DNA of 64,000 bases from Aphrocallistes beatrix (lineage: Eukaryota > Porifera > Hexactinellida > Sceptrulophora > Aphrocallistidae), in the NCBI GenBank assembly GCA_963281255.1, contig OY725502.1:1984001-2048000 (forward strand), read 5' to 3'. Under the pieces are notes generated by a model. It had not been told where the DNA came from, ran no database searches, and saw only the letters and a program-made list of their open reading frames with translations. Shown piece by piece: positions 10,466 through 20,561 of this stretch (its first letter is position 1; each line of letters opens with the position of its first letter). The position numbers and the translations under genes were made by a program.

Positions 10466-12209
10466 TTAATCTGCCTCTAAATTAAAATGGTGTGCTACAC
10501 CTCGTAAGAATTCCATGGTTGGGCGCCACACATAGCTGGTAACCAGTTGCTTCAAGGCCTCCTCGGTAGCCTGGTTTTTCTTACGTTTAGGAGGATTAGT
10601 ACCAGCGATGAACTTAGCTTGTCGTACTTCCACAAGTCCCTGTTCACGCTTCAAGGCAGTGATAAACTTCCAAATATTTGGATGGTGACAGCCAACAGTA
10701 GCATTGAAAGAGCGGTGCCATGCTTCAACTGCATTGNNNNNNNNNNNNNNNNNNNNNNNNNNNNNNNNNNNNNNNNNNNNNNNNNNNNNNNNNNNNNNNN
10801 NNNNNNNNNNNNNNNNNNNNNNNNNNNNNNNNNNNNNNNNNNNNNNNNNNNNNNNNNNNNNNNNNNNNNNNNNNNNNNNNNNNNNNNNNNNNNNNNNNNN
10901 NNNNNNNNNNNNNNNNNNNNNNNNNNNNNNNNNNNNCCTGTTCACGCTTCAAGGCAGTGATAAACTTCCAAATATTTGGATGGTGACAGCCAACAGTAGC
11001 ATTGAAAGAGCGGTGCCATGCTTCAACTGCATTGGTTGTACGAGGTAACCCAAACGCCGTGTCGTAGTGATAGTTCCACATCTCAATTGGGAACAAGGGA
11101 TCCTGGTAGGTACCACCAGGGAGTTTGCGCCCGACATAGGTTTTCTCAAAGTATAGAACGAGACCAGTGGCTTGGGGCATTGGAAGTGGAAGTTCCTGTA
11201 CTACATCACCAAACACCTCGAGTACATCAAAGGGTGAAGCAAAGGCGAGTGCTGGCAACAGGCGTAAGCGTAGGGCTAGTTCCTCATCTTGGTTGTAAGC
11301 AGCTTGCAGTCCTTCAGCTTGTACTTTGCGCCAGATATTCTGTGTGAGGTGAAAGAAGCAGCACTTCACCTGTGTAGCAGGCCACACCTGCTGGAAACTG
11401 TTAATGGCAGCCTTCTCAAAGTCCATAAGCATCCGAGATGGCTGAGCATTAAATGGACAGAGTAACTGGATCTGTTGCCACATCCGTGTGTAGGTAGCTT
11501 GGGTTTTATTAGGTAGGAGGATGAACAGGCTAGGTAAAAGATGGCCATCTTTTAGGGATTCCGGTCCTCCTCGGAGTGCATGCAACACATACACTTGGGC
11601 AAAGAGGTTAAGAGCTGTCTTAAAAGTACTATCAGCAAGCCAGCACTGGGATGCTTGCAACATATCCAGGTTATGCTGTGTACCAAAGATGAGAATTCTC
11701 TGCGGCTCCGGACCAGAGTCGTAGAGCAAGAATTGCTCTCCCTTCGCTGTCTGCTGGTACTCAGGAGGAAGGTTGAGCTCCTCAAGGGTAGTTGGTTGTA
11801 TTGGAACAGCTAGCACTCGTTCCCTCTGACGGTGTATCGTACGCTTTAAACTGTCCAGCTTAGGCAGCTTAGCAGCCGTACCCTCAGATACCGTGAGGAG
11901 ACTTTCCCCTACTATGCTGTGTGAACTATCCCGGGTTTTCTCTGCTTTCCTTTTAATGCCTATCTTAGTCTCGCGACAACCAACCTCCTGTTCTACTGGT
12001 CCATGGAGATGCTCATTGGTTCGTCTGACTATCTCCATACCCTTCGTAAGAACCCTTGCTTTGCAAATTCCTCTCTTTACGCATTGCCAGTGCTTCACAT
12101 CTCCTACTCTCCTCTGTCTGTCGTATAGGTAACCTCCTTCTACTAGTTTTTCTCCTCCTCTATAAGATCTGATCAGCCTAAACGGCTGATCAGGAGGGTC
12201 TTCTGTCAT
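10466..12209 (-). CDS. MULE transposase with FLYWCH zinc finger, split by a false gap
   Basis: Mutator-like transposase with ATG at 12209 and stop at 10466. The N-terminus is a FLYWCH finger (residues ~10-70; W41, C43, C49, H67, H69). The RNase H-like catalytic core shows D193 in LADSTF, D263 in LMDFEKA, CCFFH near 287, and E396 in NAVEAWHRSF. A 200-N gap interrupts the frame, but the 98 bases at 10639-10736 are repeated exactly at 10937-11034. Removing 298 bp leaves 1446 bp, an intact frame of 481 codons plus stop. The gene is therefore probably complete. A pyrimidine-rich tract ending GGACAG lies 3 bases before the ATG. Its product would cut and rejoin the element's ends. Confidence 0.85.
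10737..10936. other. 200-N assembly gap, probably spurious
   Basis: Exactly 200 N. The 98 bases before the gap (10639-10736) equal the 98 bases after the adjoining stretch begins (10937-11034), so two contig ends overlap. The gap has probably no real content. Confidence 0.9.
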
Positions 12210-12592
12210 TCACTGTCCAAATCGAAAAACAAAATCAGCCAATATGAGTCATGAGTTAAATTGGTTAGATTATTTACATGCTCCTATTTATTTCATTGGA
12301 ATTCAAACAGCTGACAACTTGTTTACGAGAAACCTGTAAGTATCTGCTGATTATTTTATTACAATGGAAGTTCTAGAAAGTATTTGACAGGATGAGAATT
12401 CTAATTTCAAACTGTGAGAGCTCATTTGTCATGATTATGCAAACTATATTCGAACAAACATGTGTTTTGGTTTTTTTAAAATTTTTAAATTTAATGCTAC
12501 AATTAAATTAATCTTATGATGTATTTAATTATCTCCATGAAAATTAGCCAATCAAATTAGTAGCGAAATGTCGTGTAGCGAAATGTCGGTAT

Positions 12593-12855
12593 CCGATAAC
12601 GGAACTATAATTAAATGTTCCATCTTATTTTTTTCTCACATTAACACGTAATATCATATTATATTCTTTCTCTCCATTATAATTTTAATCAAGGTAGATA
12701 CGATTGAGTTATTGTTACGAAGCAAGTAGGAATTTCGCGCTAAGTTAGGATAGTTCCTACTTGGCCCAGATCGGAGTATTTTGTTCGGAGCAGATCTAAG
12801 TAATTAGCGCAATTCCAACTGGTTCAGAACATAATTATTCTGTACAATGTACATA
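12593..12855. other. Spacer between MULE and P-type elements
   Basis: About 260 bp of AT-rich sequence with no gene seen. Confidence 0.5.
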
Positions 12856-13625
12856 CATAGCCTACTCTAATAATGCCTCACAGTAAAATAACCAAGGATG
12901 CGGTAATAGCCGAATGGGTTAATACACGATTAGCCTAAAATCGCTAACCATGCATAATAGGCATTAAGAATGTATTACCAGCATATGTAAACATGGTATC
13001 AAAGTACATATATCCGTTGTCAAAATTTTGATTAGTCATCATATCATTGCGCAACAGGTCATTTTAAGCACGATTTTGCCAATTTTCTAAGTTGTTTTAG
13101 GCCTACCTCTAAATGTTATTAAGGTATAATCTTTGTGTAGAACTAAGATTAGTACGAGTTGATTTGAAAATTTAGAATTTTTGAAAGGAATGTTGTTACA
13201 TTCCTGCGTTGCTATAGTAAAGCATTTTGATCAGTTTGAGCCATATCCTGTAAACTGTAAGAACTAGGTCTTCAAATCTGATCGTATTTGATAGGCAATT
13301 GGCTACTTCCTATTAGGTAATAATACAATTTAAATTTCTAAATTCACAGACTATAGAGTTATGCGACAATTTAGTGTTTTGGTCACATTCTTAAAATCAA
13401 CCCATAACTCAAAACTCGTTGAATTTAGAAGTTCAAGCTGTATTATCACCTAATAGGAAATAGTCCATTGCCTATCAAACACGATCAAATTTGAAGATCT
13501 AGTTACTACAGTTTGCACGAAATGGCCCAAACTGACCAAAATGCTTTACCATAGCAACGCGGGAATGTAACAACATTCCATCGAAAAATTTTCAAATTTT
13601 CAAATCAACTCGTACTAATCTTGGT

Positions 13626-13687
13626 CATAGCCTACTATAAATACAGCTAGGTATGCTAGCGTAAACTAACAAAATATAGTAGTCCGA
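13626..13687 (+). repeat. Left 62-bp TIR of the P element
   Basis: Starts CATAGCCTACTATAAATACA. It matches the reverse complement of 16583-16644 at 60 of 62 positions. Confidence 0.92.
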
Positions 13688-13821
13688 TTTTGAATATATA
13701 ATATATGCACATTATAACGTATTACTGATATACTCTAGTTAGAAATTGATCTGACAATGTAAGATATAATGAATGGGGATGAAGCACACGATTAATACAT
13801 AATAAATATAGATACAAAAGG

Positions 13822-16365
13822 TTAATTTGGGATGGTACGTTGTCTCGATTTAAAAACTTCAACCTGATCTTTTCTCCTCTTTTCATTAATTTCTTTTGTA
13901 AGATTCTTGAAATATATATTAGTTATTATCTTATTCGCGAGATTCTTATTGTTTTCTTCGTGCAAATCACAGCTAAAGTTTTCCCAACGGTCTGACAGGT
14001 TGTTGAGAAGACGAAGAGCGACGTTTTTCCAAGGTGTTAGGAATGAAGTAATTTTCTGTTCTGTATATTCAAGCACAGCGAATGCTGTTTGAACATGATT
14101 ATTCAGGGCAGAAGGTGGGAGTTTGAGACCTCTATCTAAATTATCCACGTATGCATTAGAAACAGGATCAGTTTTTAGAAGGTGTATACAACGCTCGCAT
14201 TGAGTTATTTTTAATAAGCAGTGAGATATATAGCCAGCAATGTAGACAACAACTTCTTCGGTGTCAATAGAGAGGGCTAGATGAGAAAGATCTTCAGTTT
14301 TCATTTCATCAATGAAAACATCAACTGGTTCCTCAGCACAGTCATGGGACAAGTCTGTTAACGCAGATAACTCAAAGTCTCTTTTTAACATACTTTTAAT
14401 CTTGATTATAGATTCTGATCTCAACACTTCGTTTAGGCTGACTAAAAATCTTCCTCCACTCATCTGGCGATATTGGGAGAATCTGCGTTCCAATGGATCA
14501 GTCTGAAGTCTTCCAGTAAGAAAGTACTCGTAACCTTCACGCAAGAGTTCACTTGTTAAGTCAGCAATCGCACGGTTGGTTTTGATTAATGCATCGAAAG
14601 TTTGCCTTGATAATCCAATTGTTTTGTTATCTCTCCAATTCTCAAGCCATAAACTAATCATCCTTAACATATCGCACCTCGAATCATTCATCTTAAGTGC
14701 ATTTCCAATAGGATTTGGATGAAATCTCTCCTTAGAATTAACTATTAGCCACCAAAAATGAAAGAGTTGAAGAAAATCAGCTGTAGTCTGCTCTTCAGGG
14801 AGGTAACTACGAATTGCTGCTATAGTAGTTTCCTCAAAGATAGCCAAGGCCAACGGGACAGATTGTTTGTTGTTACCAGGGTGTAAGACTTTGTAACCCA
14901 CTTTAGGTGCTTTTCGTAGATGAGAATTAAGGTCTAAATCTTTCGCGTGTATTTGATGCAAGTGTGACCAGCGAACGAAACCAGCAGGAACATGCACAGA
15001 GATTTCATTGGTGATACATGAAAATTCTGGAATCTGGAAAAAACGAGAAGCTAAGAGGTTGTTTCGGATGTTTTTAACTAGGTGCACCGTATCGTGTATT
15101 AAATATATTTCTGATAAATGGCATTTTGGATTGAAGATTGCATAGTCCTTGCCTTGAATGGGATACATCTTCAACAAATCCTTGTAAGCACCAACATTAG
15201 TTGAATGATTGTCCGAGATCACAGCGCGTAGTTGGAAATTTGTTTCAGTTAGAGATATGATACAACTGATTATCATGTCTCTCACGAGTACATGTGAAAG
15301 CTTGACGATTGGTATGGCTTTTAGTACAAACGGTATGCATCGTTTTAAAGATATTACCATAAACGTAAGAATACTTTTGTACATCTCCAAATTAGCATCA
15401 CACCCAATAAGAGTTGTGCCAGTGAATTGAACTTGGGGCTGCAAATACATCTCGTCAAGAAGTAGAACAATATCATTCCCAATAAGTCCATTGTTACGAA
15501 GTAAGCACAACACATCACTAGTAATGACAGAACGAGACTTCAACTTTCTGAGAAGAGACTCACTAGGCAGGGGTAAAAATTTAGACAGAAATTGATAAGC
15601 GGAATGTGAAGTGTATCGTAGCATTAGAGCGAACTTCAGGACTTCAGAGGAATACTTTGGCCTTCCTTTAGGACTGTAAAAGCATACGCTGAGTAACTTT
15701 TTTATCACGTCCACATCATAGGAACAAGTTGCATTCCGACAATAGCTCGGAAGGTTTGTTAGGAGGTCTAAGGAATGTAGTTTCCCAGATTGCTTGCAAA
15801 TATAAGCTGGTAATGGGAGCGGAACACCTTCATAACTCAACTGGACATGAAGATCACAGTCAATATGAATACATTCTTTAACAGTTGCGATACCAGAGTT
15901 AATATTGAGAAGGTATGCTGTAATATCGACTTTAGTATTAACAAAGGTGAACCCTTCATATTCTTCAGCACTGTGTAAATATGCAACCACGTCTTCGAAA
16001 GATCTAATGGAGAACTTATCAGAAAATAAGGGCAGTTCATCAGGGCGGAAGATTCTTTCAGCAGGGGACTTTCTACAAGGTTTAGGAATAACTGCTTGAC
16101 TTTGAGGGGTTGAAGAAGGATGAATAGTAGGGATGGGATATAAAGAGGAATCCAATCTCACTCTTTTTGGGTTGCGAATTAAATATTTTTCTTCAAAGTG
16201 ATCTATACAAATACTAGCATTAGCAGATGGAGAATAATCTTGTCGCTGTAAAAATTGTTGCCATTTTTCACGCAGAGAGCTGTCACTTGGGAACTTGAAC
16301 ATAGGTTTCGTACTAGCTGTGAGGTAACCTGTTTTACATCCTGTAACTGCACATTTATTAGGCAT
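13822..16365 (-). CDS. THAP-domain P-element transposase, intact, 847 aa
   Basis: A single open frame with ATG at 16365. Residues 1-~75 are a C2CH THAP DNA-binding domain: C5, C10, the FKFPSD and W35 positions, and CIDHF. The RNase H-like catalytic region has candidate acidic residues in LLLDEMYL (~298) and AVISDNHST (~383), then IHDTVHLVKNIRNNLL, and the late glutamate in DPLERRFSQYRQMSGG (~620). The C-terminus has the VVVYIAGYISHCLL...CERC block seen in THAP9/P transposases. Length is close to Drosophila P (751 aa) and human THAP9 (903 aa). Unlike Drosophila P there is no intron, so repression by intron retention would not apply. A pyrimidine/AG acceptor-like sequence (CTAACTTAG) precedes the ATG by two bases. 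Confidence 0.93.
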   Translation of the reverse strand: MPNKCAVTGCKTGYLTASTKPMFKFPSDSSLREKWQQFLQRQDYSPSANASICIDHFEEKYLIRNPKRVRLDSSLYPIPTIHPSSTPQSQAVIPKPCRKSPAERIFRPDELPLFSDKFSIRSFEDVVAYLHSAEEYEGFTFVNTKVDITAYLLNINSGIATVKECIHIDCDLHVQLSYEGVPLPLPAYICKQSGKLHSLDLLTNLPSYCRNATCSYDVDVIKKLLSVCFYSPKGRPKYSSEVLKFALMLRYTSHSAYQFLSKFLPLPSESLLRKLKSRSVITSDVLCLLRNNGLIGNDIVLLLDEMYLQPQVQFTGTTLIGCDANLEMYKSILTFMVISLKRCIPFVLKAIPIVKLSHVLVRDMIISCIISLTETNFQLRAVISDNHSTNVGAYKDLLKMYPIQGKDYAIFNPKCHLSEIYLIHDTVHLVKNIRNNLLASRFFQIPEFSCITNEISVHVPAGFVRWSHLHQIHAKDLDLNSHLRKAPKVGYKVLHPGNNKQSVPLALAIFEETTIAAIRSYLPEEQTTADFLQLFHFWWLIVNSKERFHPNPIGNALKMNDSRCDMLRMISLWLENWRDNKTIGLSRQTFDALIKTNRAIADLTSELLREGYEYFLTGRLQTDPLERRFSQYRQMSGGRFLVSLNEVLRSESIIKIKSMLKRDFELSALTDLSHDCAEEPVDVFIDEMKTEDLSHLALSIDTEEVVVYIAGYISHCLLKITQCERCIHLLKTDPVSNAYVDNLDRGLKLPPSALNNHVQTAFAVLEYTEQKITSFLTPWKNVALRLLNNLSDRWENFSCDLHEENNKNLANKIITNIYFKNLTKEINEKRRKDQVEVFKSRQRTIPN

Positions 16366-16582
16366 GTCTAAGTTAGCTATAGTTATAAGAGAAAATAAGA
16401 TTTATAAGTTTTAGAAATACGTAATTAAACTGAATAATTAACAAGGGAATGAAGTAGAACAAGTGAAACTTATCGGATAATATTATGTTACTATTAATTG
16501 ACAACGCATTCTATATAAATACTGTACAGTAGCTAGTCGAAGTTCTGGCGCCTAAAAATTGACCAATCAAATTCGAGTATTT

Positions 16583-16644
16583 TCGGACTACTATATTTTG
16601 TTATTTTACGCTAGCATACCTAGCTGTATTTATAGTAAGCTATG
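16583..16644 (-). repeat. Right 62-bp TIR of the P element
   Basis: Inverse of 13626-13687 with two differences (TIR positions 7 and 41). Ends CTATG. Confidence 0.92.
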
Positions 16645-17054
16645 TCTTGGTTAAACACAAAAATCACACCTTAATACCATTTAGAAATAGGGTTAAAACT
16701 GCTTATAAAATCGCTAAAATTGTCCTAAGAATGACCTGTTGCGCAATGATATGATGACTAATCGAACTTTTTCCAACCGATATATGTACTTTGATACCAT
16801 ATTTATATATGCTGGTAATACATCCTTAATGCCTATTCTGCATGGTTAAGCTAATCGTGTATTAACCCATTCGGCTACTACTTCATCCCTAGTCCATAAT
16901 TTTCAGTCTACTGTGAGGCATTATTAGAGTAGGCTATGGTACATATTATTAATGAAGGCTAGAATATAAAAATAAATTATATTTGTATAGCTGGATGAAT
17001 AACTTTAATCCCAGAAAATATGGAATTTAAAAAAGAAGATAATAGTCTACATAA

Positions 17055-17620
17055 AATGAATACTCGTTCAAATCACAAATTGTGATTTCAAAAATTTTTT
17101 GAAGAGACCACCTTAATAATATTCCCTCAAAATAGTATATTTTGGAGAGTTCCCCCAAATGAATCCCAGAGGCTGTGTGAATGGGGAGGGTCTCCCTTAA
17201 AAATGGGTGTGATCCCTCCAAGCATTCCTATTAATTCATAAATTTGGGGAGTCTCCCCCAAATCTGGGGGAGCCCACCCAGGCTTTCATCCAGGCGTACT
17301 GGGCGCGTATTTGATCCCATGGATCATAATTAGGCGTATTATTTTTTGGGGCTAGGCGCGCGGCATACGCCTACTTAGGCGCGTGGCATAAAACATATAT
17401 AAAAATGCTATATAAAAATGAGTCTAGGCGCGTAGAAAAATGGTGACGTCCAATTAGGCGTATGACCTTGGAAAGCTGGATGAAACCCTGAGCCCACCCC
17501 AAATGAAATCAGAGTTATATAAATGAGGGGGGTCCCCAAAAAATGGGGGTGACCCCCCCCCCAAATATTCTTATGAATTTGTCAATTTGGGGGGATTCCC
17601 CCCAAATAGACCCCTACAAG
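17055..17620. repeat. Two degenerate units rich in G/C runs
   Basis: Blocks such as ggggagtctcccccaaat and ggggggattccccccaaat alternate with AT-rich spacers (attcctattaattcataaat, attcttatgaatttgtcaat). This indicates two diverged units of ~200 bp. An hAT-type MITE (17279-17490) separates them. Confidence 0.5.
17279..17490. mobile_element. 212-bp hAT-type MITE
   Basis: Termini CAGGCTTTCATCCAG / CTGGATGAAACCCTG. Exact 8-bp duplications AGCCCACC flank it (17271-17278 and 17491-17498). The interior repeats the motif TAGGCGY several times. A degraded relative lies near 42100-42295. Confidence 0.85.
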
Positions 17621-17639
17621 CATGCTCTCAGTACTTTTC

Positions 17640-17800
17640 AATACTTCCAAAACTCACCCTACAAAACACATTTCTCTTAGACTCTAAAAATCTTTTAAAA
17701 TCATTAAAAATATTTGAATTACAAGACTATAATAACTAAGATTGAGTATAAGAAATTTTATACCTAATCAAGCTTGTAACAGAACTTATTTGTCACCCTG
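17640..17800 (-). mobile_element. Half of a CAGGGTG mariner-type MITE
   Basis: Ends ...TTTGTCACCCTG followed by TA and matches one arm of the full copies. The other arm is absent. Confidence 0.65.
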
Positions 17801-18483
17801 TATATGATAAATTATTTGTTTACTTTTGTGTACAATGGATACATAAAGTAAACGAATCTCAAAAATATGCTATAAACTAGCTTACAACGGTTGACACGGA
17901 GTTTTTAGGGGTGTAGATTCAAAATATCGTATTACCGATCTTATATGAATTTTTTTTTTTTTACAATGCATTCATAAAGTAAACAATTTAAAATTGTATT
18001 AATGAAATTATCATGTTTCATCTGTAGGTGCTTCTGAATTTGTTTAAATTCTCAGACGCCCATAGGGCGACTGCGACATAAAGTGCTCGCTAGCCGCGCT
18101 ATGCAAGTGCACGAAGCGCGCTTTTATTAATTAAAACGCTAGGATTGTTTGTTTGTTCGAATTGATTGAACAATTCTCAAGTCATATAGATATTAAAATT
18201 TACTTTTGAATCGACTGGCGATGTTCAACCTTGATCGGCTTGTATATTGAAAACATCCATCAATATGGCAGTGAGTTGTTAAATTCAATGGTTTTCATAT
18301 ATAATAAGGATAATCTTACTAAAATTTGCTTGGGTCCAAAGTCCTACTCCCCGAAAATTAGAGGGAACGCTAGCCCCCCCCAGTTTTGGTGCTAGGGTTT
18401 GCCTGAAAAATCTCTATCGTCTTTATTAATTAAATTGATGAAAATTGATGATGTTTTAGTAATTATCAATCAGTCTAGTTATT
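17801..18483. other. Upstream region of QTRT1, no gene
   Basis: AT-rich, with an 18045-18125 fragment of the GC-rich dispersed repeat (gcgctatgcaagtgcacgaa region) and a C-run near 18375. The last 30 bases before the QTRT1 ATG contain gatgttttag and cagtctag, possible splice-acceptor ends. Confidence 0.45.
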
Positions 18484-19665
18484 ATGTTTGAGGTTATCGC
18501 TACTTGTACAACTTCAAAGGCAAGAATGGGAGTGCTGAATCTTTCGCATTCATCAGTCCCTACCCCGGTATTTATGCCTGTAGGCACTCAGGGCAGCCTA
18601 AAAGGAATGCTACCGGAACAACTCCAGTCTCTGGGCTGTCGGCTAATGCTGGGTAATACTTATCACTTAGGGAACCGGCCAGGTACACAACTTTTGGAGA
18701 CGGCAGGGGGTCTGCATAAATTCATGAACTGGAAGCATGGGTTATTGACAGACAGCGGTGGTTATCAAATGGTCTCTCTTCTAAAGCTATGTAAGGTAAA
18801 TGATTCCGGAGTAGAGTTTGAGTCTCCTCACGACCATTCGCAGATGCTCCTCACACCTGAGGAATCCATCAGAATACAGAACGTCATCGGAGCAGATATT
18901 ATAATGCAGCTAGACGATGTCGTACCGAGTCTAACTACAGGCCCTCGGGTCGAAGAGGCAATGCGCCGATCAATTCGCTGGTTAGACAGATGCATCGTTG
19001 CTCATAAAAGGAAAGATCAAAGTTTGTTCGGTATCATTCAGGGAGGACTACAGCCTGACTTGAGAGAAGAATGTGTAAAGGAAATGTCCAGCCGGTCTCT
19101 TCCTGGCTACGCTATCGGGGGACTGAGTGGAGGCGAGGAGAAAGATAAGTTCTGGAGTATCGTATCTCTTTGCACTGACTTGCTTCCCACAGACAAGCCC
19201 CGCTACCTCATGGGAGTCGGTTATCCATTGGACATGATCGTCGCAACTGCACTTGGCGTTGATATGTTTGACTGCGTACACCCCACACGTGTTGCAAGAA
19301 ATGGCACAGCTCTAGTACCTAGCGGATTGCTCAATCTAAAAAGAGAGGCCATGTCCTTAGATAATCAACCGATTGACATTGATTGCAGCTGCCACACCTG
19401 TACTCATTATACTCGTGCATTCCTTTACAGTCTCCTGGGCACAGGAGATCCTGCAGCGCTCAGTTATATCTCTATTCACAATGTAGCATTTCTCCTCACA
19501 CTCATGCGAACTGCGAATGAAGCTATAGAGAGTAACAGCTTTCCCTCATTTGTGAAGAACTTTTTGGTCAAAATGTTTCCTGAGTTAGACTACCCAAGTT
19601 GGGCGGTTAATGCGCTGAAATCTGTTGGAATAAATTTATACATAGATAAAAATATCTCAAGTTAG
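18484..19665 (+). CDS. QTRT1: Queuine tRNA-ribosyltransferase catalytic subunit 1
   Basis: The 393-aa product is a TIM-barrel tRNA-guanine transglycosylase. It swaps guanine-34 of tRNAs with GUN anticodons (His, Asn, Asp, Tyr) for queuine, working with QTRT2 in the cytosol and at mitochondria. Visible hallmarks: MPVGTQGSLKG near the N-terminus; TDSGGYQMVSL with the conserved Asp at 90; FGIIQGG; GVGYPLDMI; and GVDMFDCVHPTR at ~258-268, which holds the catalytic nucleophile Asp. The zinc site is CSCHTC (C301, C303, C306) with H332. Length matches animal QTRT1 (~400 aa) and all key residues are present. It is a single exon. No QTRT2 is seen in the window. Confidence 0.96.
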   Translation: MFEVIATCTTSKARMGVLNLSHSSVPTPVFMPVGTQGSLKGMLPEQLQSLGCRLMLGNTYHLGNRPGTQLLETAGGLHKFMNWKHGLLTDSGGYQMVSLLKLCKVNDSGVEFESPHDHSQMLLTPEESIRIQNVIGADIIMQLDDVVPSLTTGPRVEEAMRRSIRWLDRCIVAHKRKDQSLFGIIQGGLQPDLREECVKEMSSRSLPGYAIGGLSGGEEKDKFWSIVSLCTDLLPTDKPRYLMGVGYPLDMIVATALGVDMFDCVHPTRVARNGTALVPSGLLNLKREAMSLDNQPIDIDCSCHTCTHYTRAFLYSLLGTGDPAALSYISIHNVAFLLTLMRTANEAIESNSFPSFVKNFLVKMFPELDYPSWAVNALKSVGINLYIDKNISS

Positions 19666-20146
19666 AAATTATGAAAATTATCAGAATGCGATTTGTTTTT
19701 AAGCAAATGAAAGAACAAATCAAGGTAGATAACATCTCTAAATACGTCTATCCTACTGTTAAAATCGATATCATTCGCAAAATCACCAAATTTGTAAAAT
19801 TTTTGATGTGTAATTATGACGTCATAACAGAGTGATGAGTCATCATTTTTTGATGATAGTTGTATCATATGTGAGATATATTAATATACACATTCTATTA
19901 AAATTATATCCTTCCATCACCTAAAATGGCTGAGTTATGGTTGAAATAACAACCATAACTCAGCCATTTTAGTTCTAATTATAAAAAAGGTGACACTGAC
20001 GTCATAATTTCATGATGAGTCGACATTTTCGTCTGAGCTCAGAAATTAGTGGAGCCATAGCCAAAAGACTCCCACATGCCAAAAATCAGCTTTCTGTGAC
20101 TGGCAGTTTCTTCAATCAATTCGTTACACATATATATATATATACA
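19666..20146. other. Downstream of QTRT1, repeats only
   Basis: Contains a 19715-19800 piece of the dispersed repeat (gtagataacatctctaaata), a short palindrome around 19920-19975 (aaaatggctgagttatggtt and its inverse) and a TA microsatellite at ~20130-20143. No gene seen. Confidence 0.5.
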
Positions 20147-20478
20147 CAGTACACCCTCGCTAATCCGAACAGCTCTGTTCCAATGTTCGAAAAAATCGTT
20201 CGGATTAGTGAATTTGTTCCGATTAGTGAAATAACACTAATTCAATAGGGCATTAATTATAATAAATTTGTATTGTTAGAATATTAAGGATATTATTTCG
20301 CTATGAATGTTTATTTAACGAGGTTTCTCAATCTTATTGATAAATTTAAATTTATAAACGTTTATTCAAATCATAGAAGCGAATAAAATTATATTTTGGG
20401 TGTTCGGATTTTAAGAATGAAGTGTTCGGATTAGCGAGGGTTCGGATTGGCGAGGTTCGGACTAGCGAGGGTGTACTG
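20147..20478. mobile_element. Pogo-type MITE, family 1, copy 1
   Basis: Termini CAGTACACCCTCGCTAATCC / TAGCGAGGGTGTACTG, palindromic near the ends, 332 bp. Closely similar copies lie at 39252-39583 and 40277-40589. Both of those have clean TA target sites, typical of the Tc1/mariner/pogo superfamily. Confidence 0.8.
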
Positions 20479-20561
20479 TATATATATACAACGGGCGTTC
20501 AATAAGTAGTCGTTATTGCGATATATCTTGGTTGTTCCATTTGATTCAGAATTGGGTTAGC

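Larger units (their letters stand above)
7305..12592. mobile_element. 5.3-kb MULE structure with inverted repeats and two transposase copies
   Basis: The left end carries several tandem copies of CGACATTTCGCTACA followed by ctaatttgattggctaattt. The right end (12539-12590) is the exact inverse of the inner part of this repeat. Between them lie two oppositely oriented copies of a FLYWCH/MULE transposase. A further solo copy of this end is at 56879-56940. No 9-bp duplication was found around the whole structure, so one boundary may be rearranged. Confidence 0.65.
13626..16644 (-). mobile_element. Complete THAP-type P element (3.0 kb)
   Basis: Bounded by 62-bp terminal inverted repeats (13626-13687 and 16583-16644) that differ at only two positions. 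It is flanked by exact 7-bp duplications TCTTGGT (13619-13625 and 16645-16651). The matching site in the copy at 60201-61254 has TCTTGGT once, giving an empty-site proof. It encodes one intact transposase. High TIR identity and an open frame suggest recent, perhaps current, mobility. Drosophila P uses 8-bp duplications; this family uses 7. Confidence 0.93.
12856..16938. mobile_element. Palindromic P-type MITE split by a full P element
   Basis: Begins CATAGCCTACTCTAATAATG and ends with the inverse (CATTATTAGAGTAGGCTATG). It is flanked by exact 7-bp direct repeats GTACATA (12849-12855 and 16939-16945). Without the insertion at 13626-16644 plus one 7-bp duplication it would be about 1.06 kb, matching the uninterrupted copy at 60201-61254. 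Its two halves are imperfect inverse copies, so a transcript could fold into a long hairpin. Confidence 0.9.

Noticed and set aside
7305-12592. Continuation of the gypsy pol frame beyond the MULE structure
   Set aside because: Sequence from 12593 onward does not translate to reverse transcriptase, so the gypsy copy is truncated rather than simply interrupted.
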